DNA from: Oncomelania hupensis
Taxonomy: Eukaryota > Mollusca > Gastropoda > Littorinimorpha > Pomatiopsidae
Direction of reading: 5' to 3'
Length of the DNA stretch: 64,000 bases
NCBI GenBank assembly: GCA_036898135.1
Contig: CM072513.1
Span: 74,874,074-74,938,073, forward strand
The notes under the pieces were generated by a model that saw only the letters and a list, made by a program, of their open reading frames with translations, was not told the DNA's origin and searched no databases. Positions 12,623 through 28,328 of this stretch are shown here, piece after piece. The position numbers were made by a program, and so were the translations under genes. Numbering within the stretch: the first letter of the stretch is position 1; the number at the start of each line of letters is the position of its first letter.

Positions 12623-13322
12623 TCGATATTAATGAGCTGAAAGTGTGATAATTGGCTCCTCCGTCGCCATCTTGCCGTGTTTCCACAACAAGGTAGGACC
12701 GCATAAACTAGTACTTTGTTTCGTCCTTTTTTATTTAATAATTATATACTATATAAATAAAACAAAATTAAAAGCATCTAAATGGCATTAACCCTAAATG
12801 TTTTGAAACTGTAATACTCTAAAGTATTTAACTCGTACCGTGAATTACATTTTAATAATCACTGTTAATGTTCTCAAATGGGGGTTTTCTCACTTGGCGA
12901 CTTCTCTTTGCACACTTCATAGCTGAGACTGGCTTATAATTATTACAACCCTACCCAGTCAGAAGAAGAAGGATCCCCTATACGCTCTTGTGTCCGGGGA
13001 CGTTAATCCAAATAAATGAAAAGAAGAAGAAGAAGGAAGAAGAAGATGATGATGATGATGATAATGAACGCTTGAATAGCGCGGTTTATCTATGGTATTG
13101 AGACATGCTCAATGTGTTCAGAAAAATAATGACAGAAAATAAGAAAGAATTAACAAACTAAAGCAGTGAGATCTATGCATAGCTTAATGTTCAACACCTA
13201 ATTTTATTTACTTAGTATCAATTTATTTATTAATTTTTTTACTACCTGTGTACAATAATATGTAGGTGATTATTAGATAGCTCAAACTTCAAACATTCGT
13301 CAATCGATCAGACATATTGATA
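12623..13322. other. Intergenic DNA between LRRC73 and the LINE
   Basis: AT-rich; a purine-rich AAGAAG/GATGATG patch at 13020-13064; no gene recognised. The LRRC73 promoter should lie at its left edge. Confidence 0.5.
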
Positions 13323-13344
13323 CATATAGTGTACTGAGGTGAGG

Positions 13345-15058
13345 CATATAGTGTACTGAGGTGAGGCGATTGTTCAGGAAGCAAAACACGAGGAAGGCGT
13401 CAGGACCGGATAAGGTGTCCACTTCTACCCTTCGGACATGCGCTGATCAGCTGGCCCCAGTGTTTACTGATATTTTTAACACGTCTCTGCAGCAGTGCTT
13501 TAAATCATCCGTCATTGTCCCCGTCCCCAAGAAGTCAAAGGTCACCCAGCTCAATGACTACCGGCCTGTAGCGCTCACTTCTGTGGTCATGAAGGTCTTT
13601 GAGCGACTCGTCCTCACCTACTTAAAGGCATGCACGGGTCACCTTCGGGACCCACTTCAGTTCGCCTACCAAGCAAACAGGTCAGTTGAGGACGCTGTCG
13701 CTCTGGGCCTCCACCACATCCTCCAACATCTGGAGAACTCGCGTACATACGCTAGAGTACTGTTTATTGATTTTAGTTCTGCTTTTAATACAATCATCCC
13801 TCATAAACTGTTTGATAAACTGGCGCTGTTGAACGTCCATCTCTCCATTTGTCATTGGGTCCTTGATTTTCTGTTGGACCGACCACAGGTCGTGAGAGTC
13901 AACAAAGCCACATCATGCTCTCGAGTCCTAAATACTGGGGCTCCGCAAGGTTGTGTTTTGTCTCCGCTTTTATTTACCCTTTTCACAAACGATTGTGGGT
14001 CGTCAGATCCGTCGGTGCTAGTGGTCAAGTTCTCTGATGACACTACAATCGAGGGTCTCATTTCGGGTGAAGATGAAAGTGCATATCGCGAGGAGGTCGG
14101 GCAGCTGGTTGGCTGGTGCTCCGATAACAATCTTGAGCTCAATGTATCTAAAACAAAAGAAATGGTCATCGACTTCCGCAGGAATAAAAGCACAATCTCA
14201 CCTCTTATGATTAACAGTGAATGCGTAGAACAGGTTGATTCATTTAAATTTATTGGAACGGTCATTTCCAGCAACCTGTCTTGGGACAATAACAGCATGT
14301 CCATTATCAAGAAGTGTCAGCAGCGCCTCCACTTCTTGAGACAGCTCAAGAGGCTCGGACTTAACCAGACAATACTCGCGCATTTCTATCGCGCCGTGAT
14401 TGAGAGTATCCTGTGCTTCAGTATCACAGTCTGGTTTGGAGGCGCCACTTCGGGCGAGAAGTTTCAACTCGAAAGAATTGTGAAACGCGCGGCAAAAATC
14501 ATAGGTTGCGATTTATTATCCCTCGCGTCCTTATACAGCACGCGTTTGGCAAGAAGGGCCAGCAACATTACTGGCGACCCATCCCATCCAGCCAACCATC
14601 TGTTCGAGCTCCTCCCGTCAGACAAACGCTTCAGAGCACTAAAAGTTAGAACAAGCCGGTTTAGACGCAGCTTCTTCCCCGAGGCTGCCCTCTCAGTACC
14701 AGTGTCCTCAGTTATCCACATAGCATGAGCTAGGTGTTATACTTAAACGCCAACTTATTAGTTGCGATAATGTGTTAGTGGTGCAATTCTGATTCTTTAA
14801 TGTATTTTATTTTATTACGTTTTAATTTAGATACCCATGTGGGTATGCGTGAGTATGCGTGTGCGTGTGGGGGTTGCGAGTGGGCGTGTGCCTGTGCTTT
14901 ACTCCTTAAAATAACTTCCTCTATTAGAGTATTTTAATGTTTTAATGTCCAGTGGAAGGTTGTTTGTTGTTGTAGAAGGACTGAATGTTTTACCGCATCA
15001 CCAAAACAAAATCCTATGTATTTTGAATTCATTGGGTAATAAAGTGTCTTGATTGATT
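13345..15058 (+). mobile_element. 5'-truncated Rex1/CR1-like LINE
   Basis: Contains the open reverse-transcriptase frame 13361-14728, a 330-bp 3'UTR with a GT-rich stretch, and ends at TAATAAAGTGTCTTGATTGATTG. The short ATTG-type tail replaces poly(A), as in CR1-group LINEs. The endonuclease and the first part of the polymerase are missing, as expected from incomplete target-primed reverse transcription. At the 5' junction a 22-bp sequence (CATATAGTGTACTGAGG...) is present twice in tandem (13323-13344, 13345-13366). Confidence 0.85.
13361..14728 (+). CDS. LINE reverse transcriptase, N-terminally truncated open frame
   Basis: A 455-codon frame without stops, entered here at a GTG because the element is truncated; there is no natural start. 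It runs through the usual RT order: [75 protein letters not shown], the catalytic box KFSDDTT (normally FADD, both aspartates kept), [19 protein letters not shown] and [15 protein letters not shown], then the C-terminal AKIIGC and DPSHP region. This order and wording match Rex1/CR1-group LINEs. The long intact frame suggests a young insertion. It cannot be autonomous because the endonuclease is absent. Confidence 0.9.
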   Translation: MRRLFRKQNTRKASGPDKVSTSTLRTCADQLAPVFTDIFNTSLQQCFKSSVIVPVPKKSKVTQLNDYRPVALTSVVMKVFERLVLTYLKACTGHLRDPLQFAYQANRSVEDAVALGLHHILQHLENSRTYARVLFIDFSSAFNTIIPHKLFDKLALLNVHLSICHWVLDFLLDRPQVVRVNKATSCSRVLNTGAPQGCVLSPLLFTLFTNDCGSSDPSVLVVKFSDDTTIEGLISGEDESAYREEVGQLVGWCSDNNLELNVSKTKEMVIDFRRNKSTISPLMINSECVEQVDSFKFIGTVISSNLSWDNNSMSIIKKCQQRLHFLRQLKRLGLNQTILAHFYRAVIESILCFSITVWFGGATSGEKFQLERIVKRAAKIIGCDLLSLASLYSTRLARRASNITGDPSHPANHLFELLPSDKRFRALKVRTSRFRRSFFPEAALSVPVSSVIHIA

Positions 15059-15101
15059 GTTAAATTGCATAATAATGCATGCAAATGTGAGAGAGATGTT
15101 T

Positions 15102-15103
<2 letters not shown>

Positions 15104-15169
<66 letters not shown>

Positions 15170-15189
15170 GAGAGAGAGAGAGAACGAGC

Positions 15190-15263
<74 letters not shown>
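15104..15263. repeat. (GA)n microsatellite
   Basis: About 160 bases of GA repeat with AACGAG and GACAG interruptions, just after the LINE tail. Open frames in it encode only Arg/Glu or Leu/Ser repeats. Confidence 0.97.
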
Positions 15264-15267
<4 letters not shown>

Positions 15268-15386
15268 AAGATAACAATTTTATTTAACAAGGGTAAAAGA
15301 TTAAGCACTGGGTGTGCTTTTTTACATCCTGCCTTTGGGGCTTGTAACAATAGCAATTAGTAGAACAAAATAACTTCATAACAATA

Positions 15387-15387
<1 letters not shown>

Positions 15388-15445
<58 letters not shown>
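15388..15445. repeat. (GA)n microsatellite
   Basis: About 58 bases of GA repeat, a second tract 125 bp from the first. Confidence 0.97.
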
Positions 15446-15449
<4 letters not shown>

Positions 15450-15614
15450 AATTGTCTCAAGTGAAAAACAGAGGACTACGAAAACTCCTTCCGTTTTATT
15501 AATATAAAGAACTCAACGTCTGTGAGCATTACACGTACTTACGTTTTATTTCTCCTTCGTCAAGCGTATCACTGACCAAGAGTCAATCGTTAGGTCAAGC
15601 GCGTCAATCGGTAT

Positions 15615-15944
15615 GTAAAGCAAATATTACAACTTGTGGGCTTATCATACAAACTTAAGAGCAGCTATTAGCTAATTAAAGAAACCAACCAACAAACAAT
15701 GACAATGACGACTGACATACAACAGAAACGTGAGTCGGTTATCGATAAGTTAAATAGATGCATACACTTTATTTATTTATTTATTAATAAAGTAAAGCAA
15801 ATATTACAACTTGTGGGCTTATCATACAAACTTAAGAGTAGCTATTAGCTAATTAAAGAAACCAACCAACAAACAACGACAATGACGACTGACATACAAC
15901 AGAAACGTGAGTCGCTTATCGATAAGTTAAATAGATGCATACAC
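15615..15944. repeat. 153-bp direct duplication
   Basis: 15615-15767 and 15792-15944 are about 97% identical, with period 177. The spacer is a TTTA-rich microsatellite. No coding potential; the minus-strand frame 15845-16048 covers one copy and is not recognised. Confidence 0.92.
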
Positions 15945-18364
<2,420 letters not shown>

Positions 18365-18592
18365 AATTTTGAATTCCATCATGCTAATAATATTGTCGCG
18401 TTTGTTTATGGTTATATTTTTATGTGGTCCACGGGTCGTAGTCACATATGCCACCCCATTTAGAATACAAAATAGTTCAGCTGTTCCCAAGAAGCGTGAG
18501 CAACTCTACTGCACTTAAAGTACGTGTAGCTACCGTGGAAATCAATAAGGTAATTGCTGTAAAATACGTATTAAAAATACGTCAGTTATTCA

Positions 18593-21367
18593 TTATTGGG
18601 GACCATCATCTTGAACCATGTCTTCTGCAGATTGGGCAGTTGTATTTGGCTGACTAACGTCATTGGCGGTTGAATCGTGATCATCAACATCATCATTATC
18701 ATCATCATCAGCAGCAGTCTGATCAAGGTTAGAATCACTGGCTTCTGATATTGGTCGGTCGTCATCTGCAAGGTTTGAATGCGGATGGTCAGCTGTGGTC
18801 CGCAGTTGGTCGGATGGAGATTGGTTGTTGGTTGTCTGTTGGGGTTGGTGGTTATCTTGGTCGCCTGTCGGGTAACGTGATGGAGAATTTGCAGTTTGAG
18901 GACTGGTCCCTGCTGGATCCGATCCTGGTACTGGTGATTGTGGCTGATCAAGTTTGGATGACGTGGGTCGCCATGGTTGGTCGGTGTTTTCGGTACCAGC
19001 TACAATTTCCTCTCCATTTTGCACTGGCTCGTCGGGCTGCAAACCCTTTTCAGAAGGTTGGTCGATGTTTAGTTCGGCAGCCGACAGTAGTGGTGATTGT
19101 GCTCCGTTAGAACTTTGTGAGTCAGGGCTGGAAACACGGCTGTTCTCGATGTACTTGGCCACCACTGAGTCGGCCTTGGACTTGGTGGACACGGGTCTCT
19201 CGCTCTCTACGCCAGGCACTGGGTTCACCGAGACTGACCCCGAAGGAGGCGATTCCTGGTCGTGCTTGCTGGCCGCCATGATCTCCTCCACCCAGCGCTT
19301 TTCCAGATCCTCGCGAGGTACGGGGTAGCGCGAGATAATCCCGTGACGTAAGGTCAAAGGTCGCTCCTTGCACTTCTGAACCAGTGAGTCGTACACGTTG
19401 ATGTTCTGCAATTACAAAGAAAGCGCTTCGTTACCAACTGGCTGGAGATTATATAAGCAAGAACTTCGAATTTTGACCAAGGAAAAGCAAATGATCTACT
19501 TTCGAGACCGATACTATTAAAGCCCACACGTTGAATATTGTGTTGTTATTGTTTTTTATTTTCAAGTGAGCAAGCGACGCTAGAAACTGACATACCGTGA
19601 GGTCCAGTAAAGTGATGGTGCACTCTTCAGACTCTAGAATGGCTTCTCCCAGTGTCTGGGCCCCCATTCCTGTGGCCACGTTGTCACCTGCCTGAAACAC
19701 AGCCAGGGCCATCGTCATGTTTCGGTTGGATTGCTGCAATACATTCCGAGTTGATTTTTTGTTTCTTTGTTGTAGATATGATACATTCACATGTGAGTGA
19801 ACAAAAATGATGCTTTTTCACCTTAAGTATTTGCAGGCTGTCGTTCGGTCTGAGACCGGCGGCGAGAAAGGCAAAGCCATCGTTGGTGATCCTATTGCTG
19901 GCGATGTCCAGTTCCAGCAAGGTGCGGTTATTGGCCAGTGCTGCTTTTGCTGCCTCGCACCCCTCGTTCCCGATGCCGTTGTAGCTCAGGAACAGGCGCT
20001 TCAGACACACGTTGTCCTGACAAAGTGTCAAATCAACTAATCAACTTGGTGGTTTAAAAATGTACTAAAATATTTGTCCTGTTATTTAACCAGGTAAACC
20101 AGGTATAGTAAAAAAAAATATATTTAGTTTTATGGTTAATTCACCATCTTAAGCTCTTTTTTCCCAGTTTAAGGTCGTCACCATAGTACCAATACTGACC
20201 TTGATCCCATTCATGAGTGCCACACCGCCAACAGGTCTGATGTGGTTCCAGCTGAGATCCAACACTTCCAGTGTAATGTTGTCCACTGCACACCACATCA
20301 CAATATTCAGCAATGGTCAGACACTGGACACACACGTAACTAACAGAAACACATAAAGCTGCGATTAACAACCCATTGTAAGCTTTGGAACGAATGCTAA
20401 TTCTACCGCTTGGTGACAAAACAAAGCAAAACCAACGACGCTAGTTTTCAGCTAAACGATGTTTTGTATCTTGATGACCTAATTCTTTGCCAGAGTGTAT
20501 TTTGATGACCAAATGATTTGTCTGATTGTGTCTTGATGACCCAATTCTTTGTCTGATTGGATTACCATAATTTATCTTAAGATCCAAACTTCACACTACA
20601 GGTGCATTAACTCATCGCGTTTTCTGTGAGGATGCATAATCCTCATGTTTGACAACAATTGACCTGTATCCGATCAAATCTGCATTTTCGCAAAGAAAAC
20701 TTTTGCAATAGAACCGAACCTTAGTGCCTTTGTTTGGGAATACTCACCAGAATAACATATCGAAAGTACAGAGGTAGTCCTAAAAGCAGTAGAAATAACA
20801 AATAAAAAATTTAAACGTGCTAAGCGTTTGCTTTCAACATCACACGGCAGCATCATTGAGCTACACACAAGTCATTGGACAAATAGTGGTGAAGAAACGG
20901 AAACTCCGATGGTATGGCCAGTCACCACAGCATCAGGCCTTGCAAAGACCATCCTGCAATGCACGGTGCAAGGAGGCAGAAGAAGAGGGAGACAGAAAAA
21001 GAGGTGGGAGGACAACATTCGAGAATGGACTGGCGTGACACTGAGCGAAGCCATGAGGGTTGCTGAGGACAAAGAAAGATGGTGTACGCTGGATAAACGA
21101 TCATCTGTGGTGCCCCAACGATCTTCGAGTTACGGAATAGGATAGGAAAGGAAGGATCAATGAGTTACAGGAAAATAGGAAGGCAAGCTTCCACTTATGA
21201 AGTCTATCCATCTTCTTATATTGAATACCTCAGAAAATGAAGTGGTTTGTGACTAACCTAGCGCTTTGCCGAAGAGAGTGGCAGCTAAGTCACCAAGCAC
21301 GTTTTTGGATAGGTTGAGGTTCTTCACCATAGACGACGGCGTCCCCTGCACATCATCGACATCATCG

Positions 21368-21437
<70 letters not shown>

Positions 21438-21588
21438 AACAATTACCATCCACATCATCATCATCATCACCATCATCATCATCGCCTCCAACACCCTCAC
21501 CCCTATAGTGGTCATCGTCTGAGAAAGTCTGTCACACACACACACATACACACAAACACACACGCGCGCGCACACACACACGCGCGCG

Positions 21589-21620
<32 letters not shown>

Positions 21621-23768
21621 TACCTCTCCGCCCACTCCCCACCCCGCTTACATAAAATAAATAGCGAATACCCACTGACCTGGCCCATTTTAAAGACCAA
21701 GCTGATATTTAAATTACATTCACTTCAACTCCCTCCCCTCCACGTATAGGGTATATAAGTCCACTTCTGTTGCTGGTGAATGGTACAAGATGAAGACTAC
21801 TCACTGTCAGTACTCGTGTGAAACAGATTGCGTCCGAGTCTTTGAACAAGTTGCCTGCAAAAACATTGTCTGAATCCATATATACATATACATTATACAT
21901 ACATACATAAACATACATAATTGTGTGTGCGTGTGTGTTTTTGTGTGCAGGTGTGTGGGTGTGTGTGTGGTAAATTATTCATTTAAAAAATCCGGTTTTT
22001 TTCCTTTGAGAAACGATCCACCTCAAAGATGAAACAAACCATTCACTGCCTATGAAAATCCATACTGCGCAGCTGAGACTAGCGTAAGCCTCGGCTGGTC
22101 TCAGATATGCAGTGTGTTCAAACAAAGCCTTGTGCACCTTCCGGCAAAAATGGAGGGCAAGCTCACCTGCTAGGGACACAGCCTCCAGGGTCTTGTTAGC
22201 GATTAACACTCGACTCATCACCTCCGCCCCGCCATGCCCCAAGCCATTGTCGTTAAGGTTCTGAAATCATTCGTCACCAATTGAGGAAAAACACATAAGC
22301 AAGAATACTATTATAGAAGGCTACCATAAAACTCAAAGGAAATAATCCAGTGATATCATCATCGTCACCACGTACTGTCATTATCACGAATAGCAGAAGC
22401 ATCGATATAGTCGTCAACATCGTCATCATCATCATCAGCAGCATCATCGTCATCAGCAACAACATCAATATCAACATCTTAGTCGTTGTGGTAGTATGAT
22501 GACCTGTAAATGTAACCACAATACATTGAATATAATTCGCACAATTTTCCGTATCAACATTGACATTGACATCGTTATCATCATAGCACACACACGCACA
22601 CAAACACGCACACCAGGGTGGATTATGGTCTTCATGAGCAGGTGGAGGGGGGGGGGGGGGGGGGGTCCTGATTACTTTATGTGACACTATTAGACTACTA
22701 ATACTACTACGGCATATTGCTAAAGCCGATTTTAGTTGTCCAGTAAACAGCAAAATAAGAAAGCCGTTAGTTTGCCATTATTTTTTTATTTTTTTTTAAG
22801 CTTTAGTTATTGTCAGCCGGAGTTTGAAGTCACAACCTATCATATCAAAACTCATGTCTTTGCTACCACATCATCTCTGGAACTGCTCCTAGCTATCTTT
22901 CCGAACTTTTGACCATGTTCCTTCTCGGTCTCTCCGCTCGTCTGCAGATGAAAGGATGTTCCGTGTACCAGAATACCACAGGGTGAGACACGGTGGTAGA
23001 TGTTTCTTCTCCGTTCAGACCTGGAACTCGCTACCTCGATCCGTCCGTCACAGTCCTTCACTAGCGTCTTTTAAAATGAACTTGAAGACGCATCTTTTTA
23101 GAGAGGCCTTTTCTTAGGCGCCATGAGTGAGTGTTGTTAGTTATTTTATTTGTGGTGTTGGGATGTGTATGTGGTTGCGTGTTATTGACCAATGTACGCA
23201 TGTTGTGTTTACATTTGTTTGTGTAAAGCGCTTTGTGATTTTGGAAAGCGCTGTATAAATTGCCTGTTATTATTATTCTTATTATTATTCTTATTCTTAT
23301 TCTTATTATTCTTATTATTCTTATTATACTTATTCTTATTCTTATTATTTTTATTATAAAACTCCTTGAAAAGATTGTCACGAAACAGTTAAATGAACAT
23401 CTCTGCTGCCCATTTCAGTCTGCCTACCGTTCTGATTATTCCATGCACTGAAACTGCGCTCGTCCATATTTTAAATGATCTCTTGCATGCCTCTGACTCT
23501 GGGAAACTGTTCCTTTTCACTCTTCTCGATCTCTCTGTTGCCTTTGATACCACCGATCACTCTTTTCTACTCCAACGTCTTGAAAACACTTTTGAGATTT
23601 CCGGCTTTTCACTCAACTCAGTCTCCGTGAACAGTGCCAATTCTTCTCCACTCGTACTTACCCCATGGCTCTGTTCTTGGCCCAGTTCTTTTCACTCACA
23701 CTTTGCCCGAAAGAGGGGGGAGGGGGGGGAGTTCCATGCTCCCTAGGACCCTCCCATATTCTGCCCCT

Positions 23769-23799
<31 letters not shown>

Positions 23800-26700
23800 C
23801 ACACACAGAGAAAGAACTCTAGATAGGCCTACCAAGTGTGTAAGAGATGGACATTCCTCCAGACACATCTCAAAGTGACGCAGACCATCATCACCGAGGT
23901 CGTTCCCTTCCAGATTCAGATGAGTCAGCGTGGTCCCGATCTGTACACAAACTACATAATGCCACCTACCGGCCAGCGCCTTAAGCAGATCTTGAGCTGG
24001 CAAAGTGCAATATAAAAACACTTACATGTAAGTTACCTAAACCTGTCCCTAATACACGTTCCTTGCCTTATCGTGATGACATGCAGTCCAGCCCAAAGTT
24101 AGCCTATATGAAGTTTCATTCGATTATAGCCAAAATGCAGTCAAATCAAATGGAGAGAACAAAAAACATATTTAGCGATAATAATAATACCGGAAAAAAA
24201 GCATTCGCTTATAATGTAAGAAAATAACACTTAATTATTTCGAAAGTTGAGAAATTACTTGTAGACTAAATATAAACTGATACGTGCATATATAAACAAT
24301 CACCACCAACATCATCATCATAATACAAAAACGCAGTTTTACAGACCAACATTTAAAGCACTGTCAAATCCTATGAACGCGAGGCGAGAATCTAAGTCTT
24401 TGTTAACAATTTCATTAAATATTTAAAGTTGTTCATCTATAAGTCTTTACACGCATTTTTCTTGTGGGATTATGAGAGGTCTCGTGTATGTATATGTCCC
24501 AGAGCATTGCCGTGATGTATGTTGGCAATTTCACGGCCACACGGAATCGGATAATGTCAAACACAACTGCTGGAAAATCGAATGTTGAGGTATAAATAAT
24601 AACGCGTTGAGTTGGTTTCATAAAAAAAATTAACCATTAGGCATACAAGAGATTTCTATTACGCCATGAACTCGATAGTGAGAGCAAGTTTTTTTCCCCT
24701 TCCCACCCCATCCGTCTATTTCGATTAACAGAAAGCAAAAGCGTGTTGCCTTAAATAGCTTTCAAGCCAATGAACGCAGAAGAAGGAAGGGGGTGAAGTT
24801 GATTCAAGAAGAAGGAGGAGATAGTTAGTTAGTTATTGTTTATGGGGTCCAGCGGACTGCAAAGAGCCGAATCAGGACCACTATTTGGTTGAAAGAGGAC
24901 TCGCCCCCGATCCGTATAAAAGATCTGCTGAAACAAACCTAATGGTAATATTGAAGTCACTCCACCAGCCGGTCACTTTACAATAAAGGCATCCTATGCA
25001 GGGTACGCTGAGCTGTATTCTGATTTATCGATCCCCCGTTTACAAAAAATCATAATAGAATATAAACATCATTATAAAATATTAACAAAACACATACATA
25101 TAAAATGCCTACATTGCTAAATAATAATGCCATAGAAAGCCTTAGTGACCATGTGGTAGAAAGCGTCCAAGATCCTCAAGCTGATTCAACAGACCCCATG
25201 CACAGACGAGAAGTTTTGGGAGAGTTTTCAAGAAAATAGGCTAGGTAGATGACTGGTCTAGCGAAGAAGATAGTAGATTGATAGAACAGATTAGGAACTA
25301 GAAAAAACAAATGAGAATGACAGAAACAGTGGTAATTTAAAGCACTAAACGCTTGCGAAACATGGACCCTCACAGCAGATCTACAATGAAGGAATACAAA
25401 GCATGGAGATGAGGTGCTACACAAGACTTCTGGGCATTTCCTATACCCAGCACATCACAAACAACGAAGTCCGACAGACCATCACACAAGCCATTGGACA
25501 ACACGACGACCTGCTCACTGTGGTGAAGAAACGGAAACTCCGATGGTATGGCCACATCACCACAGCATCAGGCCTTGCTAAGACAATCCTGCGGGGAGGT
25601 AGAGGAGGAGAGGGACCGGGGGAGAGATGGGAGGACAACATTCGAGAATTGACTGGTTTGACACTGAGCGAAGCCATGAGGGTTGCTGAGGACAGAGAAA
25701 GATGGAGTACGCTGGTTAAACGATAATCTGTGGTGCTTCTACGACCTCCGAGTTATGGGATAGGATAGGATAGGAAATGTTCACAATGTGGGGACACTAT
25801 TTATACAGAAAACCCCGGTACGACAAGAAGAAGAAGAAGAAGAAGAAGAAGAAGAAGAAGAAGAAGAAGAAGAAGAAATCCTATCTGCCAAATGCCTCAC
25901 TGCGTGAGATAACCCGGCCAACGTCGCTAGTAGATATTTTAAGCAACAGCTAAACTAAGACAAAATTGTCTCAAACTGTCACTTATTTGTTTTTATGCTC
26001 ATCCGCTTCATTTCACATTCCTTTATCATATTTCAAAAAGATTTGTCCAAAAAAATTTTAAAAACAAATTATAGGTTTGTTTAATTAATCAATGTTGGCA
26101 TGGGTGCGGCTAGATTTTGACTAAAACAATTGTGTGGAATAACCCAACACTTCCTAAACAAAAAAGAAGGAAAATCCTCCGTTATAGTAAACGCTAGAGA
26201 AGAAAAAAGACCCAAAATAAGCGATTACTATACATATTTAACCGGACAACACGATGACATGCTCACAGTGGTGAACAAACGGAAACTCCGATGGTATGGC
26301 CACGTCACCAGAGCATCAGGCCTTGCAAAGATCATCCTGCAAGGCGCAGTGCAAGGAGGCAGAAGAAGAGGGAGAAAAAAAAAAGAGGTGGGAGGACAAC
26401 ATTCGAGAATGGATTGGCTAGACACTGAGTGAAGCCATGAGGGATGCTGAGGACAGAGAGAGGTGGAGTACGCTGGTTAAACGGTCATTTGTGGAGCCCC
26501 AACGACCTTCGAGTTACGGGATAGGATAGGATAGGATAGGATTAACCGGACAGCGTATGAATATTGAACATTTTCTGTGTTTAGCACATCGCAGCTGTCT
26601 GAAATCGTCTTTAGCCCAGTGCCTTACACATGTCAGTTTAGTTGCGCTTCACACTTTTACTAGCACTGGAAGTTAAATATTTAATCTATTGTTGATCCTT

Positions 26701-28127
26701 TTAAGTGTGTCAGTTCAACTGAAAAACGTTTTTGTTTGTGAAATAATATATCAAACTGCGGTAACTATTTCTTTTATATTTTCTTAAATATAAAAAATGA
26801 TCTTTATAAATATTTGTTATTTATAACGAAGTAAGTTTGCTAAATTGGACACTGTTTAGCCTAGGTTTCTCATGTAGTGACACAAATATGTAGAGCCGTT
26901 GACAGTTCAAAATGTGCCGGGGGTTTCAGTATAAATAGTATCCCCACTTTCTGGAAATTTAGTGCTTTAAATTCCCACTGTCGCTGTCTTCCTCATTTAC
27001 TCTTTCCCATTCCTGCTCTGTCCTATCACTCTGCTATACTATCTTCTTCTTCGCTAGATCAATGACCTACCTTTTTTCTTGAAAACTCTTCCTGGATAAG
27101 ACTCCTTGTTTGTGTATGAGGTCTGTTGGATCAGCTTGGGAGTGTTGGACGCTTTCTGCCGGGTGGTCACTAGGGCTTCCTATGATGTTATTATTTAGCA
27201 ATATAGGCATTTTATATGTATATGTTTTGTTGATAATTTATAATGATGTTTGTATTCTATTTTGTTTTTGTAACCGGGGGTTCGAGTAGTTGGGGTAAAG
27301 CCTCAGCCGTCCCCTGCGTGTGATGTCTTTATTGTAAAATGACTGGCCGGTGGAGGGCATTCAATTTTCCCACTAGGGTTGTTTCAGCAGATCTTTTATG
27401 CGGATTTGGGGTTGTCCGGTCCTGATTTGGCTCGGAAGAGTCCGCTGGACCTAAAGCAACAATCAATCAATCAAGTTCAAAATGCTGTGAATACCAAGTA
27501 AACATTATGAATATGTTCAACGACACCGAGACGATCATCGCTACAATATTAGCCTGACAACTCGCTGTGAGCTGAATAAAAGTTATTGTATTGTATTTTA
27601 TAGTATAGTATAGTATCGTATCGTATTGTATTTTATTGAATTGTATTGTATACAGAATACAGAATCTTTATTGTCCCCACAAACACCTGCAAGGAAATTC
27701 TTAATGCAGTGTCCATCTGCATAAAAAAATTGTATTGTATTGTATTGTATTGTATTATACCCACCATGAGCGGCACAGACAGCGCCAAGGCACCGTTGGA
27801 TCCTATACAGTAGTTATTAAGATTTAAGTTCGAGGCGCTGGGGTTGCGTAGGAACGAACCCACTGGTGTCACGTGATGTCGCTGACAGTACTTCCGGTAC
27901 AGCGCCACCTGGATCTGAGGTAGATCCATCTTCTCTTTCTTGTCCACATCTGTCAATTGAAGAGAAAAAAATTGGTGAATATACTTCACATCTGTTGATA
28001 ATAAGCGGCGTTTTCAAATATTTCTCGTATAATATTAAAATTCAAATTTTAAAACAATTAAAAAATAAACGAAAAAGAAGAAGAAGAAGAAGAAGAAGAA
28101 GAAGAAGAAGAAGAAGAAGAAGAAGAA

Positions 28128-28174
<47 letters not shown>

Positions 28175-28240
28175 AGAAGAAGAAAAAGAAGATATCAACA
28201 TTTCGTGTGTGAGATATGTGCGTTATATAAACCTATGTAC

Positions 28241-28328
<88 letters not shown>

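Noticed and set aside
13852..14310. 152-codon minus frame
   Set aside because: Shadow of the LINE reverse-transcriptase frame on the + strand.
15053..15356. Long frames of Arg/Glu and Leu/Ser repeats (also at 18227-18518, 36206-36568, 40810-41220)
   Set aside because: Translations of CT/GA or CA microsatellites; no complex sequence beyond the repeats.
18751..19328. Two + strand frames of about 120 codons
   Set aside because: Antisense shadows of the last coding exon of the LRRC74-like gene.
20828..21145. 105-codon frame with [16 protein letters not shown] sequence
   Set aside because: Not a host gene; it is the C-terminal end of the truncated RTE-like element.
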